From: Multifurca ochricompacta
Taxonomy: Eukaryota > Basidiomycota > Agaricomycetes > Russulales > Russulaceae
Reading direction: 5' to 3'
Assembly (NCBI GenBank): GCA_022496185.1
Contig: WTXG01000429.1
Coordinates: forward strand, 1-23,869
Length of the DNA: 23,869 nucleotides
This document shows, piece after piece, positions 9,262 to 18,524 of the stretch; the first letter of the stretch is position 1, and each line of letters opens with the position of its first letter. The notes beneath the pieces were generated by a model. It ran no database searches. It was not told the origin of the DNA and worked only from the letters and a program-made list of their open reading frames with translations. Position numbers and translations under genes: made by a program.

Positions 9262-10140
9262 GATGAGAGAGGTAGAGAGAATATAAAGTCGAGCGAGGTG
9301 GCAAGAGCGAGAGTTTTAGGGTGATGAAGCGACAGACGGGGACGTTTCTTGAACAGGATAATTTCTTGGGGCTATTCTACAGCCCCTTTTATGTAGTTTA
9401 ATACCAGACAATTTACATGAGCAATCAAGACAGTAATAACTAATCTAAAACTCATGAAGGCGCATTTGCTTTGACATACGAACACTCTAGAATGGTGGTA
9501 AGACCCTTAGTAACAAAAAAAGGTGAGACAGAAACGTAATTGTAAGTAAATCATCACAAATAATCATGACAGAAACAAGGCTGAAACATGCCCCCAAAGG
9601 GGGTGCCCAAAATTCTCTTTGGGCTCGCAACAAGGTGATCCCCGAAGCCGAGTATGGCAGACCAAAATCCGCCAAGAGGAGGGAGACCTGAGATAACTTT
9701 GACTTCAAAGAAGGTATGTTGTACTTTGGAACTTGCGAATATGTGCCTGCTGGTTCCATTTGACCTTGTCCTTGACATTGTCAAAGTTCTTTGACACACA
9801 AAGAGAAAGAGAGAGAGAATACTAGATTGCTGGCTCACTGGCTGTTCTACTACAACCATGGCAGACCACTTGGCTTTGAGGATTGCCTTGTGCGAGCCCA
9901 AATATAATTTTTGGATGCCCCCTTTGGGGGCATGTTTTGGTCTTGTTTCTGTCATGACCTGTATGCGAAGGCAAATGCAATGCCTTTTGTCTTTATGAGT
10001 TTCAGATTAGTTACTACTGTACATAAAAAGGCTGTGGAATAGCCCCAAGAATTTGAGAAATGTCCCTGTTCATTGCTTCATAACTCTAAAACTCTTGCTT
10101 GCGCTACCCTGCTCAACTCTATATTCTCTCTCTAAAGCAT
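9262..10140. repeat. Fold-back element (inverted repeat around ~9760)
   Basis: The left arm (about 9262-9665) and right arm (about 9860-10140) are imperfect reverse complements. Paired landmarks are AGAGAGAATAT.AAG/ 'CTCTATATTCTCTCTCT', 'GAGTTTTAG', 'TTCTTGGGGCTATTC.ACAGCC', 'ACTAATCT.AAACTCAT', 'ATCATGACAGAAACAAG' and 'CATGCCCCCAAAGGGGG'. The left arm has ~90 extra bases near 9395-9480 and 9487-9560. Inner bases 9665-9860 are unpaired. Overlapping ORFs (e.g. 9554-9955 minus) are by-products of this structure. No TSD was identified. Confidence 0.7.
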
Positions 10141-10183
10141 TGAGTGTATGTACCTTTATATACTTGTAAAGCGTTCGGACGCT

Positions 10184-11384
10184 AAGTCACCTTACTCTCC
10201 CCCACCGCTGACATCCCTAAAGTGGTAATATTGTCACACAACATCCTTAAAGTGGCAATCTTGTCACACGACTGTGATTTGTAATATTATTTCTTTTTAA
10301 AAAGGAAGTTATCATTAAATATTTTAAAAAGGAAAGTTATCGTTGATCAACAAAAAATCATTACAAATCAGTCATGTGACATGTACTCAACGTCCAACGT
10401 CTTCGAGTACTAGCCACACAGCCACGCCTTCATCTCCAAGCACATGGAGCATTTTCACTCCACCAAACCACTCTCTGCTTGTCAGTGTACTTACGATGGC
10501 GTCACTCACTACCTTCCCCCACATCCTCCTGGAATGCCCTCTCTATGCCGCGTGCTGTGCTGACCTTCAGTTCCTCCCCTGCAATGCCCTGGACCCCCTG
10601 GCACATCCATTTCACTTGCAAGCCTTTCGTCAAGGACTTGCTCACATTTGTCCAGGACATGTGGGTCTTCACTGGGCCCTTTTCTTTGGAATGACCTCGT
10701 GAGCTAGATTAAGTCTGAGTTGGTGAAGTTGGGTGACTCTGGTAAGTGCACCTCGACTTCTCTTCTCTACACTCCCACTTCCCCACCACCCTTCCTTTAA
10801 CCCACACACTCCTTGCCCCCTACTTTCCCTCTACCAAGAGGTTTAATACTGTGGTCTCCCACTATTCCATTGTTCACCCAGTAATTACTGTGTACTGGTA
10901 GTAGCCGCGCGATTTGGGCATGGTCTTGAAGCGCAAATAAAATCAATTTAAAAAAAATCTAATAGTGAAAATGCTTAATGTCCTCCCTCCTCCTATGCAA
11001 CAATAACACTCCTTCTGCTACAAAAAAATGTTCCAAGGCATGATGATGTAATAATCTTGTACTTTTACACTTACTGCACAAGACTTGTGAAGAGGCCATA
11101 AGTGAGAATATCAAGATTATTGGAGAATTTCTTGAAGGACTGAATGCTCTGTGTACTTGGAGATGAATGCATTCGAAAACGTTGAGTACATGTCACATGA
11201 CTGATTTGTAATGATTTTTTGTTGATCAACGATAACTTTCCTTTTTAAAATATTAATGATAACTTCCTTTTTAAAAAGAAATAATATTACAAATCACAGT
11301 CGTGTGACAAGATTGCCACTTTAAGGATGTTGTGTGACAATATTACCACTTTAGGGATGTCAGTGGTGGGGGAGAGTTGGGTGA
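10184..11384. mobile_element. Element with ~250-bp terminal inverted repeats
   Basis: The left end (10184-10455) and right end (11130-11384) are reverse complements. Shared landmarks are 'CTCTCCCCCACC.CTGACATCCCT', 'AAGTGG.AAT.TTGTCACAC', 'GTTGATCAACAAAAAATCATT' and 'CATGTGACATGTACTCAACG', continuing inward through 'TTCATCTCCAAG.ACA..GAGCATT'. The interior carries LINE-like DNA (next entry). I see no transposase and no verified TSD, so this may be a non-autonomous DNA element or a fold-back structure. Confidence 0.65.
10440..10957 (+). pseudogene. Probable LINE 3' end (5'-truncated) with poly(A)
   Basis: Codons 59-119 of the frame running 10343-10702 include 'HILLECPLYAACCADL', which resembles the C-terminal His/Cys 'H-x-LxxCP' motif of fungal non-LTR reverse transcriptases. 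Downstream, 'GTAGCCGCGCGATTTGGGC' and 'GCGCAAATAAAATC' followed by an A-run at 10949-10957 look like a LINE 3' UTR and tail. There is no reverse transcriptase domain left, consistent with ordinary 5' truncation. Family recognition is from motif memory only. Confidence 0.5.
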
Positions 11385-11394
11385 GCTTATTAGG

Positions 11395-11585
11395 TTGAAA
11401 ACGTGTCTATATGTCACATGACTTTGATTTGTAATGATGTTTTGTTGATCAACGATAACTTTCCCTTTTAAAATAAATATTTAACAATAACTCCCTTTTT
11501 AAAACAAATAGTATTACAAATCACAGTCGTGTGACAATGTTACCGCTTTAGGGATGTCAGCGGTGGGGGAGAGTTGGGTGAGCTA
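11395..11585. repeat. Third copy of the 10.2-11.4 kb terminal repeat
   Basis: Directly repeats the right terminus at 11185-11384, with ATGTCACATGAC, TTGTTGATCAACGATAAC, CACAGTCGTGTGACAA and TTTAGGGATGTCAG in the same order, then GGTGGGGGAGAGTTGGGTGAGC. It ends about 130 bp before the Bub3-like start codon, so its edge probably lies in that gene's promoter region. Confidence 0.75.
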
Positions 11586-11716
11586 CACTCGAAGCATGGA
11601 AGAGGAGTCAGCTGACATATTACATAATATAACACCATGCTCAAGTGAGGGTTTAACGTCGTTGGCGGCATCGACATTAACATTGACCATTGATCACAGT
11701 CAAGACGAGCACGACC

Positions 11717-13096
11717 ATGGCGGACATGACTGGTAACCCGAACAGTACTACTTTATTTTCGTGGCTCAATAATTAATCTCAGATTCTCAACTTGAACTAA
11801 AAGGCGCACCTTTTGATAGTATTTCGAGTTTGCAATTCTCACCTTGCTAGCTCGAATTTCTTGTTAGCCTCCGCATGGGACTCGGTGTGTCCTCTTTGCC
11901 TGATTACTCTTTTCCCCCTTGGTCATTCTTCTCTAAGCGTCTCTACCATCGTTATTCAGACAGTCAGACTGTACGACATCGCAGCTAACGAGGAGAAGAC
12001 AAAGTTCGATCATCGTGCCGTTGTCCTTTCGACTGCCTTTTCAGACGCGTCACACGCCTACAGTGAAGGACTCGATGCATCACTTAGAGAGTAAGCAGCC
12101 CCGAATCATAATTGTCGTTTCTTGTACTGACTACAAACAGGCTGGAACTCGAATCTGAAAAGATACATGCTCTCGGCCAACATGACAATGCTATATCAAG
12201 CGTCTGCTACTCGGGCGAAGCTAGTTCGTCCATATTCGTTCCACTTCTTCCGCCGTATTTAACATTTGTCCTTCTATGATAGAAGCCATCATCACTGGCT
12301 CCTGGGATCGCTCAATCCGTTTCTGGGACCCCCGGGCCGCCACTACCCAGCAGTCGTCCCACCAACTTCCTGAGCGGATCTACTTTATGGACACTGTTGG
12401 CCACCGCCTCGTTGTCGCTCTCGCAAGCCGTCTCTCTTCCACATCTTCGACGTTCGCAAGATGGAAACACCCGGGCAGACGCGTGAGAGCTCCCTTAAAT
12501 TCCTCACCCGTGCCCTCGCATGCATGTCCGACGGCCAAGGTATGCCCCTTCTCTAATTGTCACACTTTCTTACTCAGACTCGGGCGTCCTCATTACTCCA
12601 AAGGATACGCGACAGCCTCCGTCGAGGGTCGCATCGCCGTAGAGTACTTCGACCCCTCGTCAGCCGTTCAAGAAAAAAAGTACCCCTTCAAGTGCCACCG
12701 TCAGACGATCGACGAGGTGGACCACGTCTGGCCGGTCAACGCGCTCGCTTTCCACCCTACCTATAACACCTTCGCGTCCGGTGGTTCCGACGCCACCGTC
12801 TCCATCTGCGACAACAAAGTCAAAAAGCGGCTTCGCCAGTTCCCGCGCTACAACTCATCCGTATCCACGTTGGCGTTCTCAGCAGATGGCTCGCGTCTGG
12901 CGATTGGCGCGAGCTACACGTGGGACGCGGGTGAGGAGGGCGCGCGTACCGCCGATCGACCGGCGCTGTTCGTACGCGAGCTCGGGGAGGAAGTCAAGGT
13001 GCGTCACTGTCTCTGTCTACTGAGTGTGCAACACATTTCCTCACCGGGGATCTGACGTTCTTGGGTTTGCAGCCGAAGGGATGGGGAACTAGTTGA
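11717..13096 (+). pseudogene. Bub3-like WD40 spindle-checkpoint gene, two frameshifts
   Basis: Bub3 is a seven-bladed WD40 protein that recruits Bub1/BubR1 to kinetochores. Exons: 11717-11732, 11783-11884, 11960-12090, 12141-12223, 12283-12539, 12604-12998, 13073-13096; the ATG has context GACCATGG and the protein ends VKPKGWGTS. Family marks are TVRLYDIAAN, TGSWDRSIRFWDPR, GRIAVEYFDP, KYPFKCHR and NTFASGGSD. Breaks: an extra T near 11844-11845 puts TAG (11848-11850) in frame between 'SLQFSP' and 'SNFLLASAWDS'. Two extra bases in a CT run at 12431-12437 shift 'LVVALASRL' out of frame with the following 'FHIFDVRKMETPG'. A WD-motif Trp is Cys (TGC 12807-12809). The 12540-12603 intron needs an AAG acceptor. 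Either a decayed duplicate or assembly indels in a real gene. Confidence 0.8.
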
Positions 13097-13130
13097 GCTT
13101 GATTGGTGCATGGGCGAGTTGTGGCCTCGG

Positions 13131-13160
13131 TAACAGGCGGTAACAGGCGGCAACAGGCGG
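13131..13160. repeat. 10-bp tandem repeat, three units
   Basis: TAACAGGCGG, TAACAGGCGG, CAACAGGCGG in a row, 35 bp after the Bub3-like stop codon, probably in its 3' untranslated region. Confidence 0.85.
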
Positions 13161-13754
13161 GGCTATATGTAGGTTCATCATTGACGCACATACTCATTTG
13201 GAGTCTGCAAAGAAGGCAATTTGTCGTGCTTTGTTCATATCTTTGTATGACCTGTATCCCCAGGGGAAAAAATGTGCTTACAGTGTCCACTGCACCCTGG
13301 CACGTACTGTACCGTTTCGCACATTGGAAGAGAGAGTTCCCTTCCACACTCAAAGCACCGACTATGTGAACCGCGCCTCGGCTTCCGAGCTCGTAGTGCT
13401 ACCTGAAAATATTGATCAGTTTTGGTAAGAGTGGGCTCCCCCAGAACCTTTCGGGAAACATAATACTTCTGAGCGAGACCTAGGAATAGTTGGAGCTTGC
13501 AACACAACCATTGGGACAGGCACGCGTATCCGTGTAAATACTTGTATGAGTGTAGGTCTTATGCCTGCCATTAAAGGACGTGACGTTCTGCAGCCCAGGA
13601 GGGGGGTGTGTCGGAAATGGATCAATATGGCCAGGTCAGATCAATTGCTAAGTGTGTGGTACTAACAAGTGAGTTGTGTGTTGTGCAGTAGCATGCAGAC
13701 TGTGTTTCACCTTCCTGTGAATACTTTGATACTGTCCTGGATGCATATTTTGGC
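13161..13754. other. No gene seen
   Basis: Short ORFs on both strands have no recognisable family. There is no clear repeat structure, and CpG content is normal compared with the decayed repeats, so it may be ordinary intergenic DNA. Confidence 0.5.
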
Positions 13755-14173
13755 ATCCTGGATAGTGATGTTCCGGCCCAGCTTGGCCCAAAAGCCGCGG
13801 CTTTGGCTCGGCCTGAGGCGGCTCTGGCTTTCCTGAAGTCTGGGCCGAGCCAAAGCTGCCACAGACGGCTTGGCCCTGGCCCGGCTTGGCCCAAGCCGCG
13901 GCTTTTGGCAGAGAGAATTTTATGACATATAACTAGCAGCTAATCCAAATCTGACTTAGTGTGTTACGTATTGCAAAGCTATATCGAAGAAAAAGTTTGA
14001 AATGCCGTGATAAACATGATCACGTGACCCAAATCAACCACTTTGTGATCAGATTTCTACTTATTTTGACGATTGCTATTGCACTTGTATGTACTGTTGA
14101 AAGCCGTGGCCTGAGCCAGCGGCTTTGGCTTTTAGTTTCTCTGAGCCAGGCCAGGCACATCACTAATCCTGGA
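13755..14173. mobile_element. hAT-type MITE (13763-14165) with 8-bp TSD
   Basis: The element starts TAGTGATGTTCCGGCC and ends GGCCAGGCACATCACTA, giving inverted termini TAGTGATGT/ACATCACTA. It is flanked by the exact 8-bp direct repeat ATCCTGGA (13755-13762 and 14166-14173). An 8-bp TSD and TAGNG-type ends are hallmarks of hAT transposons. The 403-bp body has no transposase; sub-terminal parts are rich in AAGCCGCGGCTT and GGCCCGGCTTGGCCC-like motifs, inverted between the two ends. Confidence 0.88.
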
Positions 14174-14221
14174 CCGATTGAAAACCATCCTGAGGGCATC
14201 ACATGATTGCGTGTCTTGCAG

Positions 14222-15768
14222 AGTTGACCTTCTTTAACTTAGATAAGATAAGGAGGAGTTCAGACCAATCTGACCCAGTCCACACAATGCAAAGTAGTTG
14301 CTGCCCTATGCAGCAATGGACACTGATAGATACATGCAGCCTTTGTTTGAGTAATACAATTTGATGATTTGATTATAGAGTGATCTAAAGTAGTCTAGTA
14401 TGTATTTTAGATAATGCCAGACTGGCAGAAAGGATTGCATGTTGGTAAATAAGATGTGTCAGGGCACTCAGGAGAGTGGGCCACTGATAACTAATTAGAT
14501 TTACATTGCATGCTCAATTGGCTTTGGTATTTCATAGAGTAGTACTAGGACATATTTAAAGACACCCTGTAGCACACTGCAGACCCCATCTTGTCCTCTT
14601 GGGGCTGTAGGTGTGCTTTATCACTTTATCTTTGTATTTACTTAGGCCCAACTAATCTTGTCCTAATGTAATGGGTGCTTCTATCCTGCGCTTGCTATGT
14701 ATATTAGATAAGATGTAGAGATCATGGTAAAACTTAGAGGTGAAAATATCCTAGTCAGAAAGCTGCCCAGAATGCAGAGATTAATGCACATGTAAGGCTT
14801 GAAGCAGTCAGAGGACTCTGCCTTGCTTATGCAGCAAGAATAGACCTATATTGAACTTTTCTAAGAGCCTACAGCCCCAAGAGGACAAGATTAGTTGGGC
14901 CTAAGTAAATACAAAGATAAAGTGATAAAGTGCACCTACAGCCCCAAGAGGACAAGATGGGGTCTGCAGCATGCTACAGGGTGTCTTTAAATATGTCCTA
15001 GTACTACTCTATGAAATACCAAAGCTGATTGAGCATGCGATGTAAATCTAATTAGTTATCAGTGGCCCACTCTCCTGAGTGCCCTGACACATCTTATTGC
15101 TGCATTGCAGATTCTGGACAGACTGGCCTGGCCAGAGGAGAAGGATCTTAGGAGTGTCAAGATCGCACTTGGACACAAGATTATCGCCACATTCATTTGT
15201 GGCTACTCAAGATTACTTCAAAATTATGGTTTTATGTTCGGAAGAGTAAACACATTTCTTATCTCCATTATCATCTTATTTTGTTTTGATTTTATGCAAG
15301 TGTGACTAAAACCATTACAGTTGTACATTACAGTTCCGCTCTTTTTGCATGCCCTTTGTCTTGCATTCTCTGCTTCGCACTTCATTCTGATTGACTTGTA
15401 GTTTACAATGTATGATTCTCTGGCCAGATCTTTGGCCTCCAGTTTCAACTTTATTGTGTTATCTCTCCTATATTGACTCCTATAGTTAAAATGTATAAAA
15501 GCCTCAGTAGTTTGTCTTGAATCAATCATCTAGTTTTGATCCCTTCTATCCACTTGTCTGCTTTGACTCAGTTCTCACAAAAGCAAACTTAAAAATCGCT
15601 TTTACTCTTATTTGTGCTCGCTCTGCTCTTAGGTCGATCTTTGTGCTATTGCCAACTGTACCGGACTAACACTGGTACCCCCTATCTATAGTCTATTCCC
15701 TCCACTTATTTACCAACATGCAATCCTTTCCGCCAGTCTGGCATTATCTAAAATACATACAGTGCCTC
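14222..15768. repeat. Inverted repeat of unit A subfamily (arms 14222-14664, 14869-15768)
   Basis: The left arm includes 'GCCAGACTGGCAGAAAGGATTGC', 'GATGTGTCAGGGCACTCAGGAG' and 'CATCTTGTCCTCTTGGGGCTG' in order. The right arm carries the complement in reverse order, interrupted by the solo LTR at 15098-15704. The 14665-14868 centre is unpaired. The family is related to unit A at 203-613 (same 'TAGATA.TGCCAGAC.GGCAGAA' and 'CACCCTGTAGCA' landmarks). Confidence 0.82.
15093..15709 (+). mobile_element. Copia solo LTR (15098-15704) with 5-bp TSD
   Basis: 607 bp starting TGCTGCATTG and ending TTCCCTCCA. It is homologous along its length to the LTR at 18525-19154 read on the minus strand. It is flanked by CTTAT (15093-15097, 15705-15709). 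The unoccupied sequence GATGTGTCAGGGC preceded by GGTAAATAA survives in the left arm at ~14444-14465 (in complement GACACATCTTATTTACC), confirming the junction. Relative to the intact LTR it lacks ~22 bp between two GTACCGG repeats, and most CG sites have become TG or CA. TATAAAAG is retained near 15494. Confidence 0.92.
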
Positions 15769-15976
15769 ACAAAACTGAGTCAATGTTTTGCACTTTTGCA
15801 CTGTTTGTTGAATATCACATCAGCCAAAACAAATATAAACAAAGTCTTGGTAGACCATAAAAGGTACAAGATAAGGGTTATGTAATGCAACAAACATTAT
15901 GTAAGTCTGATCAAAACCTGTGGAGCTATGCCCATTTCAAATTGGGGACTCATTGACTCAGTTTTGTGAGTGGGTA
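15758..15976. mobile_element. Tc1/mariner-like MITE (15760-15974)
   Basis: Ends are CAGTGCCTCACAAAACTGAG and, in complement, CCCACTCACAAAACTGAG, sharing 20 bp of exact inverted repeat (CTCACAAAACTGAGTCAATG), bounded by TA on both sides (15758-15759, 15975-15976). The 215-bp body has no ORF. TA target and CTCACAAAA-type ends are typical of Tc1/mariner-derived MITEs in fungi. It sits exactly where the inverted-repeat arm (14222-15768) stops matching. Confidence 0.8.
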
Positions 15977-16660
15977 GTGAATAGCAGGGGTAACCCCCGG
16001 GTATCTTCATTGGTACCCGTACCCATACCTGTACCTGTTGCTATGGGTACAGGTAACCCATGGGTTACCTGTGGGTCACCTGCGGGTTGCCTGTGTTAAA
16101 TGTGTGCAAGTTCTTTACTTGCATCGCGCATTTCGGATATCCGGCCTGGGCCATCCTGGACCAAGGAGATACACAACATGTTCATTTATGGCTGCTTAAG
16201 ATCCCTCAATGACTCTTGTTTTATGCTCAGAAGATTAAGATAATTCATTATTCCATTTTTATTTTATTATGCTGGTCTCAATTTTATACAAGCACAACTA
16301 AAATCCACCCCAATATACAGAGATGATTAGATAGGATGTAATAGAACATTGAATGAAAAGCCTGTCAGATAACCACACAGAATGCAAAAATAATTGACAA
16401 ATGCATAGTGATTGGCAGGGGTAACCCCTGGATATTTGTTTTGATACCCAGGTTACCCATAAAATGAAACACGTGCAAGTTCTTTACTTGCATTGCGCAT
16501 TTTGGACACTCGGCCCGGTCCATCCCAGTCAAGGAGATACGCACTTGGATACAACGCGTTCATCTGTAGCTACTCAGGATCCCTCAATAATTGCTGATTT
16601 ATGTTCAGAAGATTAAGTTTATTCTTTATTTACATTATTATTTTATTTCATTTTGTGGAA
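15976..16660. repeat. Direct repeat of 1338-2000 (hexamer array and two unit B copies)
   Basis: From TAGTGAATAGCAGGGGTAAC onward the order of landmarks matches 1338-2000: the GTACCC hexamer array, CAAGTTCTTTACTTGCAT, ATCCCTCAATGACTCTTGTT, the GATGATTAGATAGGATGT block, and a second CAAGTTCTTTACTTGCAT. The last unit ends with TTTATTTACATTATTATTTT, like 2168-2190. No gene. Confidence 0.8.
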
Positions 16661-16675
16661 CAGGCATGGCACAGG

Positions 16676-17430
16676 CTTGTACTTTAGATGTACTATATCA
16701 GCTACTAGATTAAATGAACATGTTATCTTGTTATCTCATTTAATGATGTGATTTGATCATATGTCAGATCTTAGATGTATATTCTATGGATCTAATTAAT
16801 TTGTGAATGCATTTCTGTTGTGTTATCTATGCGTGATCACAATCTTGTCAGACCAATGGAAAATCGCAGCCATGATTGTTAAGTCAACCTTCCTTAATAG
16901 GAAGGAGATCAGACCAATATGCTGGTCCATGCAATGCAATGTAGTCGCTGCTCTATGCAGCCTGTAGATACACACAGGCCTTGTTTCAGTAAACTAATTT
17001 GATAATTAGATTATAGAATAGTCTAAAGTAGTCTAGAGTGTATTTTAGATAGTGCCAGACCGGCAGAATTGATTGCGCGTTAATAAAACAGTTGCATCAT
17101 GATTTTCAAGAGAGTGGATCACTGATAACACTTTTATTTTACATTGCACCATTGATCTGCTTTGATATTTCATAGGATAACACTAGAACATATTTACAAA
17201 AACCCTGTAGCATACATCAAATAAAATATAGTCATTTGTTTGCTACAAATGTATTTTATCATTAAATTTCTGCTGATCTTGTCAATGACTGATGGCCACT
17301 TATACCTGCCAAACCCACTGTGCAGGTATGGGTTTCTGGTGGGTTGGGAGTTGTATACCCATACCCATACCCATCAAAACCCATGGCACTTACCCACACA
17401 GGTATGAAAACCCTTGCTGATCTCTAGTTC
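16676..17430. repeat. Direct repeat copy 2 (partner at 1-755)
   Basis: Same order and orientation as the start of the window, including the unit A arm (TTAAGTCAACC near 16878) and the hexamer-rich centre, but without the inverted second arm that follows in copy 1. It shows more CG-to-TG/CA changes at some sites. Confidence 0.85.
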
Positions 17431-17577
17431 TGACCATCACAACTGAAGTGAGTATTCTGTTATCTTATCTTTACCTATGTAGCTAATGCGCACTAGTTAT
17501 AACTACCATTCTAGGTAAAGACTAATTAATATACAGTTCTGACCATCACAACTGAATTATAACTACCATTCTAGGTA
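17426..17577. repeat. Short direct repeats (22 bp and ~19 bp, two copies each)
   Basis: The 22-bp sequence beginning AGTTCTGACCATCACAACTG occurs at 17426-17447 and 17535-17556. ATAACTACCATTCTAGGTA occurs at about 17499-17517 and 17559-17577. Together they indicate a tandem or interleaved duplication inside repetitive DNA. Confidence 0.8.
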
Positions 17578-17611
17578 GTTTGGATTATCTAACCTCAGGC
17601 TGTGTTCATTA

Positions 17612-17626
17612 GGTTATGGGCCCTGG
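17612..17626 (+). other. Second initiator-tRNA primer-binding-like 15-mer
   Basis: GGTTATGGGCCCTGG is identical, base for base, to the Copia primer-binding site at 23607-23621 but on the opposite strand. It may mark the 3' edge of an older plus-oriented LTR lying to its left. No clear LTR end CA precedes it directly; TTCATTA does. Confidence 0.45.
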
Positions 17627-17630
17627 CCAT

Positions 17631-18524
17631 AACTGAATTAATCCAGAAGAAGATTGAATTTCATACACAAGCTTCCTTGTCACGGCTCTATTTTATTTTT
17701 CCTTATTTTTCTCCCTTGAAGATCACATGACTGTGGGAAGATTACCCAGCAATCTCAACACGTGATCATGGGAATGTACTCGTGACATGGATCATGTGAC
17801 CGAGTCACATGTAATAGTCACATGCTGCTTAGTCAGCACAGGAGCCACTCAACAATAACAAGTCAACTCTCTATTGTGTCTACCACAATAGGCACAGCCC
17901 CACAGTCCAGAACAGTTCTAGACCAAGTGGAGCTGTTATCAAGATAAGAGGAGTCCAGCCTAGAAGGTTCTAGGTAAGTGGAGCTCTAGATAAAGGGCCC
18001 AGGTTGGGCCATGGCCAATTTTAGCACAGAATCACATGTATCAGTAGATAGATGTGTTCCAGACCTAAGGGCTAGACTACATATCAGTTATCTACTCCAC
18101 AGTGACGTCATTATGACATCACACTGTGGAGCATGATCAGTCAGCAGAGTAAAGCAGCTTACAAATCACAAAGATAAGGCTCAGTCAGCAATACAGCTGA
18201 CTGATACTTGCTGATTCTTGCTTACACTCATTGCTTACTTCATTACACTGAGAAATGTATATAAGACCCTCTGTAACAGCCTGTAGCCCCCATCTTGTCC
18301 TCTTGGGGCTGCAGGTGAGTAACTGTCTACACGAGTTCGATACACAAGTGCTAATGATATACTGCCTCCCTGTGTGACTCAATCCTTTGGATCTTGTCCT
18401 CTTGGGGCTGCAGTTTCTTCGGGTTTCAGACACCGTCATCGTGGTTGCAAAACCACAGTGGGTGACACAGGTCCCTGTCATTACTTAATGTGTGACATTT
18501 GCCTCTGTGGTATGCCCAACAACT
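17631..18524. other. LTR-like, regulatory-motif-rich DNA without a gene
   Basis: There are many CACATG/CATGTGAC motifs (17720-17830), a dyad CTCCACAGTG...CACTGTGGAG (18095-18104 and 18122-18131) containing TGACGTCA (18103-18110), and a TATA-like TGTATATAAG (18256) followed by CCTGTAGC as in the unit A family. This looks like the U3/R part of a decayed LTR. ORFs here have no recognisable product. Confidence 0.45.
18292..18413 (+). repeat. 23-bp direct repeat bracketing a GT...AG segment
   Basis: The 23-mer starting ATCTTGTCCTCTTGGGGCTG (then CAG) is found at 18292-18314 and 18391-18413. The first copy is followed directly by GTGAGTAAC; the second ends in CAG, so 18315-18413 has intron-like ends with TGACTCAAT before the acceptor. 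The same arrangement, with CTGTAG, is found on the minus strand at 14958-14936 and 14891-14869. Confidence 0.7.

Noticed and set aside
9554..9955. 133-codon minus ORF
   Set aside because: It spans the centre of the fold-back element, has no family motifs, and a second ORF in another frame of the same arm is equally long.
11554..11736. Upstream 60-codon ORF before the Bub3-like gene
   Set aside because: It starts inside a transposon terminus and ends in the first intron; no family similarity. Probably 5' leader.
11819..11850. Short intron that would remove the first Bub3 frameshift
   Set aside because: GTATTT...CTAG is only 32 nt, its removal does not restore the frame, and it would delete conserved 'SISSLQFSP' coding sequence.
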